Source of the DNA: Xanthobacteraceae bacterium
GTDB lineage: Bacteria; Pseudomonadota; Alphaproteobacteria; Rhizobiales; Xanthobacteraceae
NCBI GenBank assembly: GCA_030043175.1
Contig: JASHYD010000369.1
Span: 1 to 16,704 of the forward strand
Reading direction: 5' to 3'
DNA length: 16,704 bases
This document shows, piece by piece, positions 1 through 7,256 of this stretch (the first letter of the stretch is position 1; each line of letters begins with the position of its first letter). The position numbers were made by a program, and so were the translations under genes. The notes beneath the pieces are model-generated. The model ran no database searches. It was given only the letters and a program-made list of their open reading frames with translations, and was not told where the DNA came from.

Positions 1-953
1 GCGAAGTGAAATATCTGAAGTACGATAGGGTTGACGGCAGGGGCGCCTCCACTGCTCACGGCCTCACTCGGGACGCCAACGGCGACCTCTGGTTCGATGT
101 CAATCCCGGCCGCCGCAGTCTCGGTAAGCTTGAGGCCAAGACCGACACCTTTAAGGTCTACGAGACTCCGCCTCCCATGTCGCCGCTTGGCGGCGCCGTG
201 ACGATGGACGTGGACGGCAAGGGCAAGATCTGGGCCTCGGCGCCTGATGGCGTCGTGATGTTCGACCCGGTGAGCGAGAAGTTCACCGACTTCAAGTCGA
301 AGACGCCATACCAGAACACCAAGGGCACTAACATGACCTACGGTGCCGCGGGCGACCGCGACGGCAACGGCTGGTGGGCACAGATGGCCTTCGACACCAT
401 TGGCAAGGCCGACGTGGGGACCCACTCGACCTCGGAAGTCGTGCTGCCATCGCTCAAGGACGAGATAGCGCGCATCCCGGCCCCGGCCAAGGCGTTCTAC
501 GACAGCTTCAACCAGCTGACCGTCAACAACCCGCTGCCGTGGTCGGAAGGGCCGCGTCGCATGGGCACGGACAAGAACGCCGACGTTCTGTGGGTCGGCA
601 ATTCGTGGGGCTCTTCGCTCGCCCGCATCGATACCAAGACGCTGCAGGCGACGATCGTGCCGTTCCCCGATCCTGCCTATCAGCCGTACCATATCGCGGT
701 CGACAAGACCCACGACGTGTGGTCCAACATGTGGACGACGGACCGCATCGCTCGCTACAACCCCACCACTGCGCAGTGGACGTTCTTCGACACGCCGGTT
801 CGCGGGACCGAAATCCGCCACGTCTCGCTGCTCGAGCTGCCCGGTGAGGACACCAAGGTCACCGTGCCGCTGTACCGCAACAGCAAAATGGGCGCGATGA
901 CGCTGCGCACGGAGGCCGAAATCGCGGCCCTCAAGGCGCAGGCATCGAAGTAG
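1..953 (+). CDS. Virginiamycin B lyase-like (Vgb/NHL) beta-propeller protein, 5' partial
   Basis: The frame is open from the first base, so the gene begins outside the window. The GTG at 6 is probably internal rather than a true start. The 315 visible residues carry spaced propeller-blade motifs of the form 'D-x-x-G-x-L/I-W': near residues 24-31 (DANGDLWF), 68-78 (DVDGKGKIWAS), 117-126 (DRDGNGWWAQ), 190-200 (NADVLWVGNSW) and 233-243 (KTHDVWSNMWT). These are typical of streptogramin lyase-like and SMP-30/NHL propellers. Proteins of this kind are often periplasmic. The signal peptide and any N-terminal domain are not visible, so location and substrate cannot be judged. True Vgb opens cyclic streptogramins, but most chromosomal relatives have no known substrate. 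The C-terminus (AEIAALKAQASK) looks natural, and an intrinsic terminator follows 45 bp after the stop. Confidence 0.75.
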   Translation, partial: EVKYLKYDRVDGRGASTAHGLTRDANGDLWFDVNPGRRSLGKLEAKTDTFKVYETPPPMSPLGGAVTMDVDGKGKIWASAPDGVVMFDPVSEKFTDFKSKTPYQNTKGTNMTYGAAGDRDGNGWWAQMAFDTIGKADVGTHSTSEVVLPSLKDEIARIPAPAKAFYDSFNQLTVNNPLPWSEGPRRMGTDKNADVLWVGNSWGSSLARIDTKTLQATIVPFPDPAYQPYHIAVDKTHDVWSNMWTTDRIARYNPTTAQWTFFDTPVRGTEIRHVSLLELPGEDTKVTVPLYRNSKMGAMTLRTEAEIAALKAQASK

Positions 954-997
954 CGCGAAACGCTGCCGGCGGCTTCAAGCCGTCGGCACAAGAAATT

Positions 998-1031
998 GCC
1001 GAGCCCTGGCGACGACGGGGCTCGGCTTTTT
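998..1031 (+). terminator. Rho-independent terminator of the propeller gene
   Basis: A 9-bp perfect stem, GCCGAGCCC (998-1006) with GGGCTCGGC (1018-1026), is followed by TTTTT (1027-1031). It lies 45 bp after the stop at 953. The right arm can instead pair with a third arm, GCCGAGCCCC at 1039-1048, giving a competing 10-bp hairpin (1017-1048). Confidence 0.85.
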
Positions 1032-1063
1032 CATGTGTGCCGAGCCCCATCGGTAGCTGATAG

Positions 1064-1530
1064 GTGCAAGCCCTCTATCCGCCTGACGGCGGCGAAGGAT
1101 TAAGGCAGCGCAAGGGCGTCGCCGTAAGCCGGGGTCTGAAACAAGCGTGGTGCAAAACGCGCGGCCCGATGGACAACAGCCGTATAATGAGGCCCACCGG
1201 CGGGACGAGCGAGCATGTGAATCGCGAAGTCCACTGCCATCAAGGGCCGGGGTGGTAAATCCGGCAGGCGTGCGATTAAGGATGAAGGCGATCTTGCCTC
1301 GGGAGATCTCTGCCATGTCCCGGCAACCGGACTGAACGAGTCGCCGAGGGCATAAGCGTAGCAACCCGTTGAGGGCGTGGGAGCAGGTCCTGCGCAACAA
1401 GGGCGGTGCCCGGCGTCGATGTGGCATGACCCATCGCCAAGCTCCCGCCTGACCGAGCACTGGCCTGCGATCCCGGTTCAACTGCTTGAGGGCAGCTACA
1501 AACTGCGGCGTGCCGAGACACTGAAGGCAT
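1064..1530 (+). mobile_element. Group II intron remnant (5' ribozyme part plus start of the maturase)
   Basis: The segment starts with GTGCA (1064-1068), close to the group II 5' consensus GUGYG. The following 250 bp contain RNA-like pairing: CCT-CT-ATCC (from 1071) pairs with GGAT-TA-AGG (about 1097-1105) around an inner GCC/GGC hairpin. This fits ribozyme domain I. A reverse-transcriptase reading frame with its own Shine-Dalgarno then begins at 1315. Sequence resembling the rest of the RT, maturase domain and domains V-VI is absent, so the element is cut off after about 470 bp and cannot splice or move. It sits just downstream of a terminator hairpin, an insertion context well known for some group II introns, especially class C. 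The class of this copy is not determined. The intron call rests mainly on the RT fragment; the exact 5' boundary is less certain. Confidence 0.6.
1315..1530 (+). pseudogene. Group II intron reverse transcriptase/maturase, N-terminal fragment
   Basis: ATG 1315 follows a good Shine-Dalgarno (GGGAG, 1301-1305). Reading across frames recovers the RT domain-0 pattern. First comes NPLRAWEQVLRNKGGA (from about 1360), then a frame-disrupted G-V-D-G-M-T (about 1405-1430), then LTEHWPAIPVQLLEGSYK (about 1449-1502), then RRAETLKA, matching the family's RRVEIPKP with a few codons lost. Intact proteins of this family are roughly 400-600 residues; only about 65 remain. At least one in-frame stop (TGA 1333-1335) and two small indels near 1410 and 1425 break it. 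The RT catalytic motif (F/YADD) is not present. It is non-functional. The family call is firm because the HWPAI..LLEG(S/T)Y pattern is highly characteristic. Confidence 0.7.
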
Positions 1531-1794
1531 CGGTCGACACAGCGCGCGCGGCATTTTGATGCCCGCGCATAATGAACCTCAAACGGTTTGCGTTGGGGAT
1601 ATATGTCAGGAGTCTGCCACCCATACTGCGATGCTGGGACTTGAGCGGTCTCAAGGCGCCCCCGGATGTGCAGCGAGTCCTGTCGAAGTCGCCACATAGT
1701 TGGATTCGGTCTGTTTTTCGGCTCAAATTGAAAGGCGTCCAGTATCCAGTTGCTCGTCGAGACGTATTGTACCCCTATCGGCGGTATTTAGGCC
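1531..1794. other. Intergenic stretch without a recognisable gene
   Basis: The stretch between the broken intron and the small gene on the minus strand holds a 91-residue plus-strand frame (1572-1847), which overlaps the 3' end of that gene. It shows no recognisable family, no convincing Shine-Dalgarno and no signal or membrane segment. I see no repeats or RNA gene here. Confidence 0.4.
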
Positions 1795-2199
1795 TTACGG
1801 ATAAGGTTCTTCTTCGGGCACACAAGGGGCTCCGTCGAACCGTGTGAAGCATCCTTCGGCGGTCAGAGCGTCACGCCCGGCAGCGGTGATGCGCACGCTG
1901 CCGATATCGATCAACCTGCTGCCCGTGCGAAGCTTTTCGCGCGTCAAGGCGGCGAATCCACGTTTGATCAGCCCGGCGATCATGCTGATGCAAAATCCGT
2001 GTGCCATGAGTGAGGTTTGCGCGGAGCCATTGAGGCCCGCTCTCGCGAGCTCGGCCAACGCGCGGCGTTGCTCTGGGGTCAGGCTCATCGCCGCGTCTCT
2101 GGTAGGTTTCCCCGCACCAAAACGGAATATAGTCCTGTCGATTGCAACTGCTAAGTGCTCATCTGATGAAGGGCTTGCAGGCTTTTCGATCGCCGCCAT
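1795..2199 (-). CDS. Small hypothetical protein, possible winged-helix-like fold
   Basis: The 134-residue product starts at the second in-frame ATG (2199). That start has a Shine-Dalgarno GGGAGA at 2212-2207 with 7-nt spacing; the upstream ATG at 2214 overlaps this site and lacks one of its own. The core runs SLTPEQRRALAELARAG, then LMAHGFCISMIAGLIKRGFA, then RLIDIGSVRITAAGRDAL. This helix-helix-strand order, with a terminal 'VRITxAGRxAL', resembles small winged-helix-type hypothetical proteins that are common in Bradyrhizobium and relatives. Their role is unknown. The first 30 residues look disordered. There is no signal peptide or membrane segment. It is transcribed divergently from the large regulator, with 193 bp between the start codons, so the two could share control. 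The function is not assigned. Confidence 0.65.
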   Translation of the reverse strand: MAAIEKPASPSSDEHLAVAIDRTIFRFGAGKPTRDAAMSLTPEQRRALAELARAGLNGSAQTSLMAHGFCISMIAGLIKRGFAALTREKLRTGSRLIDIGSVRITAAGRDALTAEGCFTRFDGAPCVPEEEPYP

Positions 2200-2392
2200 A
2201 CCGCGTTCTCCCATAAGTGTCTGTGCATACTACGTAATTCCTCCGACTCGATGGGTCGGGCATCTTCAGATCAAGTCATTTAAAGCACTGCAGACTAGGT
2301 TACCGTCGTAATCGACTCGTGGTGAGCAGCGTGATAAATTCGTGAAAATCGACTGATCGACCGATCTGCGCTGCGGGGCAACGTGGGAGCGA
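2200..2392. promoter_or_regulatory. Divergent intergenic region between the small gene and the large regulator
   Basis: This 193-bp region must hold the promoters of both divergent genes. The regulator's Shine-Dalgarno GGGAG is at 2385-2389, only 3 nt before its ATG, which is unusually tight. I could not settle on -35/-10 boxes or a clear operator. Confidence 0.4.
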
Positions 2393-5300
2393 ATGGAGAG
2401 GCTATACCTTCGACTTTTCGGGACCTTCCAGCTTGAAAGCGAAGGCGGAAGGGTCTTTTCATTACCAACCAAAAAGATCAAGGCGCTGCTGGCGTATCTT
2501 GCGTTCTACGGCGGACAAGCGCATGAACGGGCCAAGCTCGCTGCTCTGCTTTGGGAAGACAGTAGAGAGATGCAAGCGCGTGAAAGCTTGCGCCAGTCTC
2601 TCAGCCTACTGCGCAAAGCTTTACCCCATCACGTGCAAGCACTGACCAGCCGTGGAGACACGGTCGAACTAAAGTCCGGATCTCTGTTGGTCGATGCCGT
2701 TGAGTTCGAGCGCCTCGCGGCAAGCGCTGATATCGTGAGCCTCGGTCAGGCTGTGCAGCTCTATCAAGGCAGATTTCTGCAAGGCTTTGATCTGCGTGCG
2801 TCCGAGTTCGAAGGCTGGGTGTCATTGGTTCGCCAGCAGCTGAACGAAAAGGCCATCAGCGCGCTGAACAAGCTGCTCTGTTATGACGTTCAGGCAGGCA
2901 ATGTCGAGCGAGGCATCACTATCGCCACCCGGCTATTGTCCCTCGATCCGCTTCAAGAAAGTGCGCATCGATCTTTGATGACGCTCTATTCTAAGCAGGG
3001 CCGATATGCAGCCGCGCTTCAACAGTATCGATTGTGCTGCGACGCCCTGTCGAAAGAACTCGCCGTGGAGCCGGAAGCTGCGACGAAAGCCCTCTATCGC
3101 GAGATTCGTGAGCAAAGAAATAGACCACATGACGAGGGGATAATTCCTGCACGAGCGAAAGCCCAGGATCGAAGAGCGCGCATTGCTGCTTTCGGGGCCG
3201 GTTATTCTGGGGCTTTTGAGAGACGGCAAATAACGATTATGGCCTGCGACTTGTTCGGATTGGATGCGCTTTCGATGCAATTCGATGCCGAGGACCTGCA
3301 GCCCGTCCTCGTCGCCTTCAGGCAAACCTATGGCGAGATCGTCTCCAACTTCGGCGGGCTGATCCGAGAGTTCTCAGGCGGCAGCATGAGGGTCTGCTTC
3401 GGCTATCCGCACGCGCATGAGCATAGCGCGGAGCAGGCGGTTCGTGCGGCCCTCGCGCTGGTCAATGCGGCGCCTCGATTGGACAGCGGCCGGGCCTCGC
3501 AAGTCCGTATCCGGGTGGGGATCGCAACCAGTAATGTGGTGATCGGCGACTTGGCCGACGAAGCTCAATCGACTCTGGCGTTGGTGGGTGAAGCGCCCAA
3601 CATCGCGATGTTACTGCAATCCGTGGCGACCCCTGGTACCGTGGTGATTTCCCAATCAACCCGTGAACTCGTCGGTGACCTTTTCGAATATGAACCTGTG
3701 GAGGCGACGGTCCGGGGGGCATTGGACTTACGGTCGGCGTGGCGTGTGCTCGGCGAACACAATAACACAAGCCGATTCGACGCGCTCCGCGGATCAGCAA
3801 CATCGACGCTCGTAGGACGCCATGCTGAAGTTGAACTGTTGGTAGCTCGCTGGCAGCGGGCCAAGGCGTCGGCAGGTCGTATAGAACTGATCAGGGGCGA
3901 CGCTGGCATCGGCAAGTCGCGCCTTGTCCGTTCCTTTCAGGAACGAATCGGGCGTGAGAGGCATCTGTGGCTACAATATCAGTTCTCACCGTTTCACACC
4001 AACAGTCCGCTCTATCCCATTGTCCGGCATATCGAACGAGCGACGGGCTTCGCGTCAGAGGATACGCCCGAGCAAAAAGGTGACAAACTTGAGGTCATGC
4101 TGGCGACGGCGGCCATGAATCTGTCGGAGACTGTTCCTCTCTTCTCGGAGCTCCTATCAATTCCGACGTTACAACGTTATCCTCCGCTGGCGCTCAATCC
4201 GGCGCAGCAGCGCCGAAAGACTCTGGAAGCCTTACTTACCCACGTTGAACGTCTGACTCGGCGCGATCCAGTGGTTATGATGTTCGAGGATGCGCATTGG
4301 GCTGACGCGAGCACCCTCGAATTCCTCAATCTTCTCGTTGAGCGCGTGCGTCGGCTCCCTGTCCTGGTATTAGCAACCCATCGGCCTGGGTTTGAGGTAG
4401 CGTGGAGCTGTCTTGACCACGTCGGCGTCATATCCCTGGCAGGCCTCAACGAAGCGGATATTCGTTCAATCATTCACGAGCTCACTGGCGAGCGCCGCCT
4501 TCCGTCGGAGCTCATCGCGCAGATCGTTCGCAAAACGGATGGCATTCCGCTTTTCGTCGAGCAATTGACAAAGACCGTCCTGGAATCGGCCGCTCTCGAG
4601 GGAGTCTCCGATCGAGCGAGCGTTCCGTTGTGGGGAATTGCAATTCCGGCAACCTTGAGGGACTCGCTGATGGCGCGGCTGGACCGCTTGGCATCAGCCA
4701 GAGATATTGCACAAGCAGGAGCGGTAATCGGCCGCGAATTTTCATTGAGGTTACTTGAGGCAACTGTCGAAGTGCCGCGCGAGCAACTCGAGGAGAGCCT
4801 CAGCAGGCTGACGGAAGCGGGTCTTCTCCATGCGCGCGAGTCGTCCGCGGAAAAATGTTATGCCTTCAAACATGCTCTTATTCAAGATGCAGCTTACGAA
4901 ACCATAGCACGGAGCAGACGACAGAATTTGCATGCCGCGGTCGCACGAGCGATCATGGAGAAATCTCCTGATGTGGTGGAACGTCAACCCGAAATCCTCG
5001 CCCATCACTACACTGAAGCCAGAATGACGGCAGAGGCTTTGGACTTCTGGTTAAAAGCCGGGAAAATGGCTGCCGGTCGCTCTGCGAATAAGGAGGCAAT
5101 TGCTCATCTGGAGAAAGGACTTGCTGTCCTCAAAGGCGCATCAATCGAGTCTCATGAACGAATGCGCTGGGAGCTGTTGTTTTTGGCAGCCGTTGGCCCT
5201 TCGGTGATGGCAATCCATGGATATGGAGCTGCGGAAAGTCAAAATGTCTTCCAAAGCGCCTACGAGCTTATAGATGAGACGACGCTCGCCCCCGAGAGAC

Positions 5301-6451
5301 TGCGCATTCTTTGCGGTCTTTGGAACGTTCGCTTTCATCGCGTAGAGCTTGGGTCTGCGCTTACTCTGGCGCAACAGTGTCTCAAGCTTGCTCAAGGCGC
5401 AGGATTTGGCGCCGATTTGGCGAATTGCCTGATGGGCCAAACGCTTTCGTCGATGGGCGAGTTCGTCATGGCACATCGCCATTTTCAGGTGGTCATCGAC
5501 AAATTCCGCGCCGGGATGCGGGATGTTGGAGGTCTATTTTCGGTTGATGAGCCTGTTTTGGCTCTGTCGTACATGGCTCGGATTCTCTGGGCCTTCGGTT
5601 ACCTGGAACGAGCAGGTGCCGCGGCGGATGAGGCGATCGCGCTCGCCCGGAAGGGGTCGAACGCGGTCACCGTCGCGGCGGCCCTCGTCGCACGCATGTA
5701 TACGGCTCTCCATGGAGCGCCGTTGCAGGAACCCATTTCTCACGCCGACGAAGCCATCGCTTATTGCAAGGAACACGAGTTATCACTTTTCGAACACTGG
5801 ATCCGTTTTGCGCGCGGCGGGTTCCTGGTTCGCGAAGGCGACACGGCCGCCGGAATCGAGGCGATGCGGGCCGCTATCGTGGGTGCGGAGTTGCGGCAAA
5901 GCCACCAATTTCGTCCGTTTCAGCTCGCCTGCTTAGGCGCGGCATACGAGCAACTTGGTAATTCCAGCCAGGCTGTTGCAACGCTCGACGAGGCACTCTC
6001 CACGGCTGAAGCGGGAGGCGAAAAGCAGTCGTTGGCGGCGATACATCGGCTTCGCGGCGAAGTTCTTTTCAACCTGGGACAAAGTAGCGAAGCACGGCAT
6101 GCGCTCAGTCGCGCTTTAGAGATTGCGCGCCGTCAGGGAACGCGCCTTGAAGAACTTCGCGCGGCGATGGTACTGGCGCGACACGCGGTGGACTTGGATA
6201 GTGAAGATACGCGCCAAGTACTGATCAACGTCTATTCTACATTCGAAGAAGGGCACAGTTTGCCTGACCTACGCGCCGCGCGCGATCTCCTCTATCTACT
6301 AGGCGATCAAAGGTGCCGCTCTGGACCCGCCCAGCTTCACCGGACGCCGACAGACCTTGATAACCGTGCGATGGCGAGCGCGGGTGCCAACAACTCCGGA
6401 GGACCAGCTCAGAAATTCAACGCCAGAACACAGCGTCCCCCTGAGGTATGA
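2393..6451 (+). CDS. Large BTAD / cyclase-like / AAA-type ATPase / TPR regulator
   Basis: The product has 1352 residues. Residues 1-245 match the SARP/BTAD arrangement: a winged-helix-like head (LYLRLFGTFQ, then KIKALLAYLAF) followed by the helical BTAD region (DPLQESAHRSLMTLYSKQGRYAAALQQY lies within 185-212). Residues 277-450 are a class III nucleotide cyclase domain opening ERRQITIMACDLFG. It keeps the first metal Asp (D286), but the second is replaced (SGGS at 328-331 where GDG is expected) and the transition-state Arg is Leu (L407 in NIAMLLQ), so it is probably not catalytic. Residues 470-860 are a STAND/AAA-like ATPase with Walker A GDAGIGKS (502-509) and Walker B VVMMFED (627-633). Residues about 862-1300 are TPR-like helical repeats, and the last 45 look disordered. 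No signal peptide or membrane segment is seen, so it is likely cytoplasmic. The start is supported because the BTAD head begins at once. Probable role: a signal-integrating transcription factor; target unknown. Confidence 0.85.
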   Translation: MERLYLRLFGTFQLESEGGRVFSLPTKKIKALLAYLAFYGGQAHERAKLAALLWEDSREMQARESLRQSLSLLRKALPHHVQALTSRGDTVELKSGSLLVDAVEFERLAASADIVSLGQAVQLYQGRFLQGFDLRASEFEGWVSLVRQQLNEKAISALNKLLCYDVQAGNVERGITIATRLLSLDPLQESAHRSLMTLYSKQGRYAAALQQYRLCCDALSKELAVEPEAATKALYREIREQRNRPHDEGIIPARAKAQDRRARIAAFGAGYSGAFERRQITIMACDLFGLDALSMQFDAEDLQPVLVAFRQTYGEIVSNFGGLIREFSGGSMRVCFGYPHAHEHSAEQAVRAALALVNAAPRLDSGRASQVRIRVGIATSNVVIGDLADEAQSTLALVGEAPNIAMLLQSVATPGTVVISQSTRELVGDLFEYEPVEATVRGALDLRSAWRVLGEHNNTSRFDALRGSATSTLVGRHAEVELLVARWQRAKASAGRIELIRGDAGIGKSRLVRSFQERIGRERHLWLQYQFSPFHTNSPLYPIVRHIERATGFASEDTPEQKGDKLEVMLATAAMNLSETVPLFSELLSIPTLQRYPPLALNPAQQRRKTLEALLTHVERLTRRDPVVMMFEDAHWADASTLEFLNLLVERVRRLPVLVLATHRPGFEVAWSCLDHVGVISLAGLNEADIRSIIHELTGERRLPSELIAQIVRKTDGIPLFVEQLTKTVLESAALEGVSDRASVPLWGIAIPATLRDSLMARLDRLASARDIAQAGAVIGREFSLRLLEATVEVPREQLEESLSRLTEAGLLHARESSAEKCYAFKHALIQDAAYETIARSRRQNLHAAVARAIMEKSPDVVERQPEILAHHYTEARMTAEALDFWLKAGKMAAGRSANKEAIAHLEKGLAVLKGASIESHERMRWELLFLAAVGPSVMAIHGYGAAESQNVFQSAYELIDETTLAPERLRILCGLWNVRFHRVELGSALTLAQQCLKLAQGAGFGADLANCLMGQTLSSMGEFVMAHRHFQVVIDKFRAGMRDVGGLFSVDEPVLALSYMARILWAFGYLERAGAAADEAIALARKGSNAVTVAAALVARMYTALHGAPLQEPISHADEAIAYCKEHELSLFEHWIRFARGGFLVREGDTAAGIEAMRAAIVGAELRQSHQFRPFQLACLGAAYEQLGNSSQAVATLDEALSTAEAGGEKQSLAAIHRLRGEVLFNLGQSSEARHALSRALEIARRQGTRLEELRAAMVLARHAVDLDSEDTRQVLINVYSTFEEGHSLPDLRAARDLLYLLGDQRCRSGPAQLHRTPTDLDNRAMASAGANNSGGPAQKFNARTQRPPEV

Positions 6452-6649
6452 TCAACATCTGTGAGTGTGGCGAGAACCTGGAGAAGCTCGCGTTGATTAG
6501 CCGAGGAAGCAAGGACCTGAACCGCTCGGTACGGGTCGTTTGTTCATGAGCGCAAGATCTCAGAAGAGTTATGGCGGCGTCTGACTGTCATTCTGCTGGT
6601 CGATATACATATAGTCAGTTCCCCTATTATATACTATACGTGGGTAACC
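6452..6649. other. Intergenic stretch downstream of the large regulator
   Basis: No gene is recognised. From about 6600 the sequence turns AT-rich (TATACATATAG, ATTATATACTATA), unlike the rest of the window, and leads into the candidate sRNA promoter. No intrinsic terminator for the large regulator is obvious directly after its stop. Confidence 0.4.
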
Positions 6650-6700
6650 GTTTCATTTGATGAAAACCACTTTGACATGGGCGATCTAGTATGCTCTGAT
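6650..6700 (+). promoter_or_regulatory. Sigma-70-type promoter with an adjacent inverted repeat
   Basis: A perfect TTGACA -35 box (6672-6677) is separated by 17 nt from TCTGAT (6695-6700), a 4-of-6 match to TATAAT. Start of transcription would be near 6706. A perfect inverted repeat, TTTCAT-TTG-ATGAAA (6651-6665), ends 6 nt before the -35 box and could be an operator. An AT-rich stretch just upstream could act as an UP element. Boxes were read by eye. Confidence 0.5.
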
Positions 6701-6705
6701 AGAAC

Positions 6706-6797
6706 TCAGTGTGAGGTTCTCCTCCACCGTCTTCACAGTTACGCCTACCTTCTCCAACTTCAGACACTTCTAGGTTAAGCCTAGAGGTGTCTTTTTC
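6706..6797 (+). ncRNA. Candidate trans-acting small RNA with an anti-Shine-Dalgarno loop
   Basis: A promoter (6672-6700) and an intrinsic terminator (6763-6796) bracket about 90 nt with no start codon followed by a sensible frame. Near the 5' end, TGTGA (6710-6714) can pair with TCACA (6733-6737), holding TCTCCTCC (6718-6725) in the loop. A second pyrimidine-rich stretch, CCTTCTCCAAC, follows at about 6748-6758 in a single-stranded linker, then the terminator stem. A loop showing CUCCUCC next to a strong 3' terminator is the layout of rhizobial sRNAs with anti-Shine-Dalgarno loops (the alpha-r14 or 'cuckoo' type, and the Bjr RNAs of Bradyrhizobium), which act on ribosome-binding sites. I cannot assign it to a named family from sequence alone. 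It lies between the large regulator and the pseudogene debris. Confidence 0.55.
6763..6796 (+). terminator. Strong rho-independent terminator of the sRNA candidate
   Basis: GACACTTCTAGG (6763-6774), loop TTAAG (6775-6779), CCTAGAGGTGTC (6780-6791), then TTTTT (6792-6796). The stem is 12 bp with a single T-G wobble. No protein-coding gene ends close upstream; the nearest stop is more than 300 bp away, so a short non-coding transcript is the natural client. Confidence 0.85.
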
Positions 6798-7022
6798 TGT
6801 GGTCCATTGCAAAGTGGCTCGCCTTGAGACTTCGCGGTTGATCAGACTCACCGCAAACCTTGATCGCGTGCCGTCGGCTCGAGTCATTCAAGAGGCTGCA
6901 AGTTATTCCAGGCGCTGCGGGAGCGTTATCGATCGCGGCGTGAAACAAATGCATCATCAGCCGCCCACAGACGCGTGAGATCGGCCTTGTGTGCGGTGGA
7001 CCGTTCCGGGAGTTTACTGGGT

Positions 7023-7155
7023 TTAGTCATTGATTGATGGAAGCCCTGCATTACCGAGATGCTCGTCTGCGGGCAGATCAGCCCATGCGTTATCCGATCT
7101 CGCGCGCTGAAGTGCGAGTCCTTCGTAGATCTTCGGATCGGCGAAGGTGTCTGTG
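7023..7155 (-). pseudogene. Tail and leader of a second AhpD-like gene, decayed
   Basis: Read on the minus strand, 7155-7078 encodes DTFADPKIYEGLALQ. This matches NTFADPKIYEGHALQ near the C-terminus of the intact AhpD-like gene at 10468-11085. One base is then missing relative to the intact gene, which shifts the frame away from the expected 'GYxM(S/G)-stop'; the DNA still aligns through the TGA (7080-7078). About 27 bp further on, ATGCAGGGCTTCCATCAATC (from 7051 downward) resembles the leader just before the intact gene (ATGCAGGCGTTCGATCAATC, from 10408), with about 24 of 30 bases alike by hand alignment. So this scar keeps the end of one gene copy and the start of a following one, with the middle gone. 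It is not functional. Confidence 0.6.
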
Positions 7156-7256
7156 GGGATAGCGCGTGCAACGCAGTCGGATTCGGGCGAATCTGGTGCA
7201 ATCAAGATTCGGACCGCCCGACACCATTGGTTTTCAGACGACAGAACGAGGCAGGT

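Noticed and set aside
975..1697. 240-residue minus-strand frame opposite the intron remnant
   Set aside because: No recognisable motif, and it lies across the terminator, ribozyme and RT fragment, whose plus-strand evidence is much stronger.
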